From contig JALVJP010000102.1 of assembly GCA_027028225.1 (NCBI GenBank), forward strand, positions 1 to 19,977: a stretch of DNA of 19,977 bases, given 5' to 3'. The notes beneath the pieces were generated by a model that was given only the letters and a program-made list of their open reading frames with translations, had not been told where the DNA came from and made no database searches. Positions 15,209 through 19,977 of the stretch are shown piece after piece. The position numbers and the translations under genes are program-made. Numbering within the stretch: position 1 is the stretch's first letter; the number at the start of each line of letters is the position of its first letter. Source of the DNA: Candidatus Parcubacteria bacterium. GTDB lineage: Bacteria; Patescibacteriota; Minisyncoccia; Phycocordibacterales; UBA1006.

Positions 15209-16033
15209 ATGTATATCGATATTCATAGCCATCTCAACTTTCCAGATTATGATGAAGATAGGGGGGAGGTGATTGAGAGAATGCGTGAGAAGAGAGTAAA
15301 GACATTTACAGTAGGAGTAAACTATAGGACGAGCAAGAAGGCGGTGGAAATTACCTCTCAGTATTCAGGTATGATGCGTGCAGTGGTTGGGATCCATCCT
15401 ATTTACACGTCGGATAGTTATGCATCAAAGGAAGAAGGAAGTGTAGAGAAGTTTGATAGGATGGCTTTTGAGAAGCTTGTGAGTGAGAACAGAGATACCA
15501 TCGTGGGGGTAGGAGAGTGTGGACTTGATTACTTTCACGCGGATGAGAAGGCGCGAAAGGCGCAGGAGAGCGCCTTTCGCGCCCAAATCGAACTTGCACT
15601 TATACACGATTTACCACTCATGCTTCATATTCGTCCATCGGGAGGAACAATGGATGCGTATGAAGATGCACTTCGTATTCTCAAGGAGTATGAGAATAGA
15701 GGAAGCCTTCGTGGAGATGTTCACTTTTTTGCAGGGAATAGAGAAATTGCGGAGCAGTTTCTTTCACTTGGATTTTTCCTCTCATTTACAGGGGTTGTTA
15801 CTTTCACTCACGAATATGATGAAATAGTAAAACTCACTCCTCTTGAGAGGATATTCACAGAAACTGATGCTCCTTATGTGAGTCCTACTCCGTATCGAGG
15901 AAAACGGAATGAACCAACATTTGTGATAGAAACAACACGACGTGTCGCTGAATTGAAAGAAATTTCTGTAGAGGATCTTACCCAACAAATTGAACAGAAT
16001 GTGGAAGAACTCTTCCGTGTTCGCTTTTCGTAG
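15209..16033 (+). CDS. tatD: TatD-family metal-dependent hydrolase (DNase)
   Basis: A 274-residue TIM-barrel hydrolase of the TatD family (3'-5' DNase activity on DNA and RNA is known for members; some act on damaged DNA). All metal-binding blocks are present: DIHSHL (H6, H8), VGECGLDYFH (E103), LMLHIRP (H140), VHFFAG (H172) and ETDAPYVSP (D220), followed by GKRNEP. It starts at ATG 15209 with a Shine-Dalgarno-like GGTGA at 15200-15204. It ends 1 base before pyrD, so the two genes are co-transcribed and probably translationally coupled. A perfect 14-bp GC hairpin lies within its coding sequence at 15550-15583. Confidence 0.95.
   Translation: MYIDIHSHLNFPDYDEDRGEVIERMREKRVKTFTVGVNYRTSKKAVEITSQYSGMMRAVVGIHPIYTSDSYASKEEGSVEKFDRMAFEKLVSENRDTIVGVGECGLDYFHADEKARKAQESAFRAQIELALIHDLPLMLHIRPSGGTMDAYEDALRILKEYENRGSLRGDVHFFAGNREIAEQFLSLGFFLSFTGVVTFTHEYDEIVKLTPLERIFTETDAPYVSPTPYRGKRNEPTFVIETTRRVAELKEISVEDLTQQIEQNVEELFRVRFS
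15550..15583 (+). repeat. Perfect 14-bp hairpin inside tatD
   Basis: GGCGCGAAAGGCGC (15550-15563) pairs exactly with 15570-15583 around AGGAGA. It encodes part of the helix ARKAQESAFRAQ, which aligns in length with other TatD proteins, so it does not look like an insertion into the protein. Confidence 0.85.
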
Positions 16034-16034
16034 T

Positions 16035-17192
16035 ATGAACTATTTGTATTCACATATCCTCAAACCGGTATTCTTCAAGCTCGATCCAGAATTCGTTCAT
16101 GAACGGGTGACGAAGCTTGGTGTTTTCCTTGGGAGATGGAAGCTTACGCGTGCAATCATTCGTGCGCTTTTCCGCTATAGTCATCCAGCACTTGAACAGG
16201 AGCTCTCTGGACTCCACTTCAAGAATCCAGTAGGTCTCTCCGCGGGGTTTGATTATAATATCCAACTTCCTCTCATTATTGAGAGTGTAGGCTTTGGATT
16301 TATGAGCGGGGGAACGGTTACCTTTTCTTCGTATGAAGGGAACCCAAAACCGCGTCTCGCGCGTCTTCCAAAATCGCGTTCACTCCTCGTGAATAAGGGG
16401 TTTAAAAATCTTGGATTAGAGAGAGTGCTTGAGCAAGTTGATTTCCCGGAGGATAAGGATTTTCATCTCGGTATCTCTATCGGCGCAACAAATTCTCCTT
16501 TTGTATGTGATCCAGAAGGGCAGGTGGAAGACATTCTCAAGAGTTTCCATTTCCTTATGGGTCACCCGAAGGGAAAGCGTTTCTCCTACTACGAGCTTAA
16601 TATCTCGTGTCCGAATGTTGCAGGTTCAGGAGTACTCGCAGATCCGGAGATTCTCAATCGACTTTTGCAAGGAATAAGAGAAATTATCGGGAATCGTGTC
16701 CTCTTCGTAAAGTTTCAGGCAGAAATTGAATTGGGAGAGGCACGAGAGCTTGTCGCAATTATGGTCCGACATAGTGTAGATGCCATTATTGTGGCAAACC
16801 TTGTGAAGAAGCGTGATAATCCTGCTTTTGATAGAGAGGAGATGAAACTTGTAAATGAGCGAGGATGGAAGGGGAATTTTAGCGGAAAGCCAGTGGAGAA
16901 GTTTTCAAATGATCTTATTAGCAATATTTATCGCGAATTTGGAGATCAGATAAAAATTATTGGAGTTGGGGGAGTCTTTTCCGCAGAAGATGCGTATGAA
17001 AAAATAAAACGAGGTGCGTCACTCGTGCAACTCATCACAGGGATGATCTTTGAAGGTCCGCAACTTATTGGAAGTATCAATAAAGGTTTAGTGAAACTTT
17101 TGAAGGCCGATGGGTATGAGCACATAAGTGAAGCTGTTGGGGTGTATCATCGAGAGGAAGAAGATATTTCAAAAAATCAAAAAGTGCATTGA
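16035..17192 (+). CDS. pyrD: Dihydroorotate dehydrogenase-like flavoprotein
   Basis: A 385-residue protein resembling class 2 (membrane, quinone-linked) dihydroorotate dehydrogenase: the N-terminal helix LKPVFFKLDPEFVHERV, NPVGLSAGFD (65-73), GFGFMSGGTVT, NKGFKNLG, VKF (K226), SGKP and IIGVGGVFSAEDAYEKIKRGASLVQL for FMN binding. The enzyme makes orotate in pyrimidine synthesis. Key positions deviate: AGFDK reads AGFDY (Tyr74), and the NISSPNT loop reads NISCPNVAG (Cys192), which is the class 1 catalytic-Cys pattern in a class 2 frame. The frame opens at 15990 inside tatD; ATG 16035, 1 base after the tatD stop, gives the expected N-terminus. Other pyrimidine genes are not in the window, so the true substrate is uncertain. 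Confidence 0.8.
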   Translation: MNYLYSHILKPVFFKLDPEFVHERVTKLGVFLGRWKLTRAIIRALFRYSHPALEQELSGLHFKNPVGLSAGFDYNIQLPLIIESVGFGFMSGGTVTFSSYEGNPKPRLARLPKSRSLLVNKGFKNLGLERVLEQVDFPEDKDFHLGISIGATNSPFVCDPEGQVEDILKSFHFLMGHPKGKRFSYYELNISCPNVAGSGVLADPEILNRLLQGIREIIGNRVLFVKFQAEIELGEARELVAIMVRHSVDAIIVANLVKKRDNPAFDREEMKLVNERGWKGNFSGKPVEKFSNDLISNIYREFGDQIKIIGVGGVFSAEDAYEKIKRGASLVQLITGMIFEGPQLIGSINKGLVKLLKADGYEHISEAVGVYHREEEDISKNQKVH

Positions 17193-17218
17193 TGTCTTCT
17201 ATTTTTGGATAGTAGAGA

Positions 17219-17253
17219 AGAGCGGGGCGAGGATGAAATCCTCGCCCCGCTTT
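17219..17253 (+). terminator. Hairpin after pyrD
   Basis: AGCGGGGCGAGGAT (17221-17234) pairs exactly with 17238-17251 around GAA, extended by a G-U and an A-T pair. It is followed by only a short TTTA, so termination may be weak. It shares the AGCGGGGCG outer stem with 5349-5379. Confidence 0.65.
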
Positions 17254-17298
17254 AGACAAATCCCCTTGCGCTTTGTCGTCCTTGACATCTACCATATC

Positions 17299-17340
17299 AT
17301 TCCCGTACCTGCCTACGTGGGCACAGGCTCCGGCGGGAAT
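17299..17340. repeat. Nested inverted-repeat element
   Basis: ATTCCCG (17299-17305) and CGGGAAT (17334-17340) bound an inner imperfect palindrome with TGCC and GGCA. It shares ACCTGCC and CACAGGCTC with 5541-5560. It may be a miniature mobile palindrome; no transposase gene is in the window. Confidence 0.65.
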
Positions 17341-17388
17341 CTATGGGTATTACCACTTTATGTAAGTAAACAAATGCTGTGCTTATTC

Positions 17389-17417
17389 TCTGGATTCCGC
17401 ATCAAGTGCGGAATGAC
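17389..17417 (-). repeat. Dispersed palindromic repeat, copy 2
   Basis: Read on the minus strand it matches copy 1 (5409-5437) at 28 of 29 bases; the only change is in the palindrome loop (T for C). Confidence 0.85.
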
Positions 17418-17425
17418 AGGAAGAG

Positions 17426-17452
17426 TGGATTCTGGGTTAAACACGGAATGAC
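17426..17452 (-). repeat. Dispersed repeat, degenerate copy
   Basis: On the minus strand it opens GTCATTCCG and ends GAATCCA like copies 1 and 2, but the inner sequence differs and the palindrome is lost. It lies 8 bases beyond copy 2 in the same orientation. Confidence 0.6.
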
Positions 17453-17453
17453 A

Positions 17454-17481
17454 GCGAAGCGAGGAAAAATCCTCGCTTCGC
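17454..17481. repeat. Perfect hairpin, 12-bp stem
   Basis: GCGAAGCGAGGA (17454-17465) pairs exactly with 17470-17481 around AAAA. No T-run follows it on either strand. Confidence 0.8.
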
Positions 17482-17489
17482 TTCCTAAG

Positions 17490-17510
17490 AAACCGCTTTG
17501 TGGTTTTTTT
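17490..17510 (+). terminator. Intrinsic terminator facing efp
   Basis: AAACCGC, loop TTT, and GTGGTTT (one G-U pair) are followed by a run of T to 17510. The orientation fits transcripts coming from pyrD; it would keep them out of the convergent efp gene. Confidence 0.65.
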
Positions 17511-17516
17511 GAATAC

Positions 17517-18104
17517 TTACGATTTTGTCGCTCGTTCAGTATATTCCCCTGTTTCTGTGTTTACTACGATTACATCACCTTTCTTGATAAAGAAGGGAAC
17601 ATTTACCTTGAGCCCAGTCGAGGTTAGCACAACTTTTCCTCCTCCGGAAGAAGTGTTTCCTCGTATGGAAGGAGGAGCTTCCACAACTTCAAGTTCTACC
17701 TTTATAGGAAGTTGCAATCCAATGATATGCTCCTCATCGTCTTCATCGGTAAAAATGAGTGCATCGACTGCTTGTTGGGGGAGTATGTAGTGAATCGCTT
17801 CGCCTACTATATTACCATCAATAGAAAAGCGATCTGATTTATCTCCTTCACTATGGAACCAGTGTTCTTCATCTCCTTTTGAGTAGATATATACGATTTT
17901 CTTTTTTGAAATATCTGCCTCATCTACCTTGTCGGACATATGGAAGGTGTATTCAATCACACGACCGGTTTGGAGTGATTTGAGTTTCGTCTTGTTCACC
18001 GGCTTGTTCGCTTGCTTTCGCGATACTTGCGAAGATATAATTTCGTAGGGTTCTCCGTCGAGAATGATATATTTTCGTTCTTTGATTTCATTATAGTTCA
18101 GCAT
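17517..18104 (-). CDS. efp: Elongation factor P, variant loop
   Basis: A 195-residue EF-P with the three-domain layout: an N-terminal KOW-like domain (DGEPYEIISSQV at 16-27, KLKSLQTGRVIEYTF), an OB domain, and the C-terminal VPFFIKKGDVIVVNTETGEYTER. EF-P binds the ribosome between P and E sites and relieves stalling at proline stretches. The loop that normally reads KPGKGQA, with the lysine carrying the modification, reads RKQANKP here. Alignment without gaps to E. coli EF-P puts Ala32 at the modified Lys34, with Lys30 and Lys34 nearby. The frame opens at 18131, but ATG 18104 gives the family start MLNYNEIK and lies 9 bases after TATACT. Convergent with pyrD, divergent from pgk. Confidence 0.93.
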   Translation of the reverse strand: MLNYNEIKERKYIILDGEPYEIISSQVSRKQANKPVNKTKLKSLQTGRVIEYTFHMSDKVDEADISKKKIVYIYSKGDEEHWFHSEGDKSDRFSIDGNIVGEAIHYILPQQAVDALIFTDEDDEEHIIGLQLPIKVELEVVEAPPSIRGNTSSGGGKVVLTSTGLKVNVPFFIKKGDVIVVNTETGEYTERATKS

Positions 18105-18113
18105 ACAGAGAGG

Positions 18114-18119
18114 AGTATA
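18114..18119 (-). promoter_or_regulatory. -10 box of efp
   Basis: TATACT on the minus strand lies 9 bases before ATG 18104, predicting a leader of about 2 bases and excluding the upstream in-frame start at 18131. Confidence 0.6.
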
Positions 18120-18151
18120 GCGGAATATCAATTTTTGTCTTTTGAAAAAAT

Positions 18152-18184
18152 GGCGGGCGAGGCGATAAAATCGCCTCGCCCGCC
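18152..18184. repeat. Perfect 15-bp hairpin between divergent promoters
   Basis: GGCGGGCGAGGCGAT (18152-18166) pairs exactly with 18170-18184 around AAA. It is upstream of both efp and pgk, so it ends neither gene; it may be an insulator, a regulatory site or a stray repeat. Confidence 0.85.
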
Positions 18185-18219
18185 TGCCCCCACTCTCATC
18201 AAAAAGTGAAAACTCATGA

Positions 18220-18225
18220 TATACT
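18220..18225 (+). promoter_or_regulatory. -10 box of pgk
   Basis: TATACT with upstream TGA (extended -10) lies 8 bases before ATG 18234. The upstream in-frame ATG at 18216 precedes the box. Confidence 0.65.
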
Positions 18226-18233
18226 TACATAGT

Positions 18234-19400
18234 ATGGAGATACCATTTGTAAAAAAAATTCAGAATTTTTCGCTTGGAACACTTAAAGGGGGCTTAGAAG
18301 GGGAGCGTGTTATTCTCCGTATTGATACAAACACTTCGCTTGGAGACGATGGAAAGGTTGATAAGGGCGAGGATTGGAGAATTCTCAAAATGATTCCCAC
18401 AATTAAATTTCTCCAAGCACAGGGTGCACGCACGGTTATTCTCTCGCACCAAGGGCGTGATCCAAAGGAAACATTGAAACCGATCTACGATTTTCTCTCA
18501 CAACAGCTTCCACTCTCGTTTGCTCAATGGAATGGGTTAGGCGATCGTGTGCGAGAGATGGGGAACGGAGAGACAATACTCCTTGAAAATGTGCGATCTT
18601 TTTCGGAGGAGAAGGAAGATAATCCTTCCTACCTTTCTCCACTTATCGAGTGGGCGGATATATACATTAACGAAGCATTCTCTGTTTCTCACCGTAAGCA
18701 TGCATCGGTTCATGCAATTGCACAACTCCTTCCAAGTTACTTTGGATTTCAATTTGTTCGTGAAGTAGAAGAGCTTTCTCGCTTTCTCACTCCTCTCGAT
18801 GAGGGAGCACGCATTCTCATTCTTGGTGGAGCGAAATTCGGGACGAAACTTCCCCTCATCGAAAAGATGCTTGAGCATAGGCTCGCAGATACAATTCTCC
18901 TTGGGGGAGCACTTGCAAATGTCTTTCTCAAAGAGAGAGGGGTTAGTATTGGGAGTTCTTACTGTGATGATAGCGTGGATGTTACCCATATAGTGGATAA
19001 TCCACGAATTGTGCTTCCTATTGATTTTCGAGGAGAGAATAGAAATGAGGGGAGAATAGAACATGTTGGAGATGACACCATTCTTGATATTGGACCAAAG
19101 ACAGAAGCGCTCTTTGACACCTACATTCGTAGAGGGAGAGAGGTGCTTTGGAACGGTCCTATGGGAAAGTATGAAGATGGCTATACCCAAGCATCGGTTG
19201 CCATTGCGAAAAGTATTGCCGAGAGCGATACCTATGCGGTGAGTGGAGGGGGAGATACGAGCACTGTCATCTTAGAGCAACATCTTGAGAGTGTATTTCA
19301 ATTTATTTCAACCGCAGGAGGAGCGATGCTTGATTTTCTTGTAGATGGAACGCTTCCGGGAATTGAGGTAGTGATACGGAAGACACATTCATTGGGGTAA
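18234..19400 (+). CDS. pgk: Phosphoglycerate kinase
   Basis: A 388-residue glycolytic kinase that makes ATP from 1,3-bisphosphoglycerate. Family blocks are RIDTN (29-33), SHQGR (71-75, usually SHLGR), ILLENVRSFSEEKEDN, YINEAFSVSHRKHAS, LGGAKFGTKLPLI, WNGPMGKYE, SGGGDTSTV and FISTAGGAMLDFLVDGTLPG (usually STGGGA). Length is near the normal 390-400. The start at 18234 is fixed by the TATACT 8 bases upstream and by the alignment of RxDxN near residue 30; the longer frame from 18216 includes the promoter. No clear terminator follows; a strong Shine-Dalgarno-like GGAGGTGA lies at 19411-19418. Confidence 0.95.
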   Translation: MEIPFVKKIQNFSLGTLKGGLEGERVILRIDTNTSLGDDGKVDKGEDWRILKMIPTIKFLQAQGARTVILSHQGRDPKETLKPIYDFLSQQLPLSFAQWNGLGDRVREMGNGETILLENVRSFSEEKEDNPSYLSPLIEWADIYINEAFSVSHRKHASVHAIAQLLPSYFGFQFVREVEELSRFLTPLDEGARILILGGAKFGTKLPLIEKMLEHRLADTILLGGALANVFLKERGVSIGSSYCDDSVDVTHIVDNPRIVLPIDFRGENRNEGRIEHVGDDTILDIGPKTEALFDTYIRRGREVLWNGPMGKYEDGYTQASVAIAKSIAESDTYAVSGGGDTSTVILEQHLESVFQFISTAGGAMLDFLVDGTLPGIEVVIRKTHSLG

Positions 19401-19462
19401 GATTTTGAGAGGAGGTGAATGAGAGGATTAACTTACCTTGCATTATTTTTCTCTCTCGTGCT

Positions 19463-19479
19463 ATAATCGTTACGATTAT
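19463..19479. promoter_or_regulatory. Inverted repeat overlapping a -10-like box
   Basis: ATAATCG and CGATTAT flank TTA. The left arm overlaps TATAAT at 19462-19467, one of two TATAAT boxes before the gene at 19499, so it could be an operator. Confidence 0.35.
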
Positions 19480-19481
19480 CA

Positions 19482-19487
19482 TATAAT
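19482..19487 (+). promoter_or_regulatory. -10 box of the small membrane protein gene
   Basis: TATAAT lies 11 bases before ATG 19499, giving a leader of a few bases. A second TATAAT at 19462-19467 could give a leader of about 25 bases. No Shine-Dalgarno is near the ATG. Confidence 0.5.
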
Positions 19488-19498
19488 CAATCAGTAGT

Positions 19499-19795
19499 AT
19501 GGATACAATCATTGATACAAGACAATTTCCAAAAGAAATGGAAGAAAAACCCAAAACACCTCCTCGCGGAGGAGAAGGGAAATCATCTTTCTTTCTTTGG
19601 TTTCTCCTCTTCATCGTGCTTCTTTTTGGGATGTATTTCCTCTATATGAAATTTTTTCAGGGAGGGAATGTTTCTCATCATGAGGTGCATAGTGTAGAGA
19701 AGGAGAATGAGTTTATTAGAAAAGTGGTAACAGAGAAAGAATCAGTTCCTTCTGCTACTCACAGGAGAGACATTTCACATTTATTCGGAGAGTAA
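19499..19795 (+). CDS. Small single-pass membrane protein
   Basis: A 98-residue protein I do not recognise. A charged, proline-rich N-terminus (KPKTPPRGGEGK) precedes one membrane segment at about 31-53 (FFLWFLLFIVLLFGMYFLYM), and a 45-residue polar tail follows. The charge balance favours the N-terminus inside and the tail outside. It lies 12 bases before the exported protein at 19808 and probably shares its transcript, so the two may work together at the envelope. Function is unknown. Confidence 0.65.
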   Translation: MDTIIDTRQFPKEMEEKPKTPPRGGEGKSSFFLWFLLFIVLLFGMYFLYMKFFQGGNVSHHEVHSVEKENEFIRKVVTEKESVPSATHRRDISHLFGE

Positions 19796-19807
19796 TTATG
19801 AGCATCT

Positions 19808-19977
19808 ATGACATATACGATAACACATAAAAAGAATAGTCTTTTTTGGAAGATTGTCGGGATAGCTATCATTGGAACGGCAATAGGATTCTTCCTTCCC
19901 TCACTATTTTCTTCACACTACGCCGATGCGAACGGGTGTACGGGAGTTTCAGGAAACCTTGAGGGATACATTAATAC
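19808..19977 (+). CDS. N-terminus of an exported protein (cut by window end)
   Basis: From ATG 19808 the frame stays open to the window end, giving at least 56 residues that begin MTYTITHKKNSLFWK. A basic start, a hydrophobic stretch (IVGIAIIGTAIGFFLPSLF) and YADA-N form a signal peptide with a plausible A-x-A cleavage site, followed by a Gly/Ser-rich mature start. The gene follows the small membrane protein by 12 bases. The ATG at 19798 reads only a 10-codon frame. Family cannot be told from this fragment. Confidence 0.6.
   Translation, partial: MTYTITHKKNSLFWKIVGIAIIGTAIGFFLPSLFSSHYADANGCTGVSGNLEGYIN

Larger units (their letters stand above)
17193..17516. other. Gene-free stretch with repeats between convergent genes
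   Basis: No gene is supported in these 324 bases between pyrD and efp. It contains the pyrD terminator-like hairpin (17219-17253), a nested inverted-repeat element (17299-17340), two copies of the dispersed GTCATTCC repeat in inverted orientation (17389-17417 and 17426-17452), a hairpin (17454-17481) and a T-run terminator (17490-17510). Its repeat content mirrors that of 5316-5651. Confidence 0.8.

Noticed and set aside
18537..19190. 217-codon open frame on the minus strand inside pgk
   Set aside because: It is a shadow of pgk in another frame, with no recognisable domain and an implausible composition.
19798..19830. ATG 19798 as start of the last gene
   Set aside because: It reads only ten codons to a TAA; ATG 19808 opens the frame with a signal peptide.

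Overview
The window reads like the chromosome of a small-genome bacterium of the Candidate Phyla Radiation (Patescibacteria), most likely a parcubacterium. This rests on the shortened or divergent housekeeping enzymes, the short intergenic gaps, many genes with a -10 box 6-9 bases before the start codon and no Shine-Dalgarno, and the set of families present. TGA ends two genes and TAG two others, so the standard bacterial code applies; this argues against the UGA-recoding groups (Gracilibacteria, Absconditabacteria). The lineage call is an inference, because no rRNA or marker search could be run.

Layout. 1-697: an M23-like (LytM-fold) protein with degenerate metal ligands. 699-2513 (minus): a DUF262 protein with a C-terminal His-Me/HNH-like motif, a possible type IV restriction-like gene. 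2522-3526 (minus): the Obg GTPase, divergent from glycyl-tRNA synthetase at 3633-5315, which carries an unusual AT-rich coiled-coil-like insertion. 5316-5651: a gene-free stretch of hairpins and dispersed repeats. 5652-6290: a DUF1361 membrane protein, convergent with a Tat-signal lytic-transglycosylase-like protein (6350-7486, minus). That gene lies downstream of a CPA2 cation/proton antiporter (7495-8904, minus). The antiporter is divergent from an AI-2E/PerM-family membrane protein (9001-10011), which forms a pair with methionyl-tRNA synthetase (10016-11473).

11525-15088 (minus) holds the most intriguing part: two tandem paralogous proteins, each with an N-terminal membrane segment, a helical charged middle, an HExxH plus downstream Glu putative zinc-protease site, and the same 12-residue C-terminal tail. 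I do not recognise them as a named family. 15209-17192: tatD and a dihydroorotate-dehydrogenase-like gene, abutting. 17193-17516: a second gene-free stretch with the same repeat family as 5316-5651. 17517-18104 (minus): elongation factor P with alanine where the modified lysine normally sits. 18234-19400: phosphoglycerate kinase. 19499-19795: a small single-pass membrane protein. From 19808 to the window end: the start of an exported protein.

Two expression styles appear. At obg, the DUF1361 gene, the transglycosylase, the antiporter, perM, both paralogue/efp-type genes with 9-base gaps, and pgk, a TATAAT/TATACT box sits 6-9 bases upstream of the ATG with no Shine-Dalgarno, which predicts leaderless or nearly leaderless mRNAs. 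In contrast, glyS and tatD have a distant -10 and a Shine-Dalgarno. This reasoning moves several starts inward from the longest open frame. The intergenic regions also share many perfect, short-loop hairpins, several with a common GC-rich outer stem.
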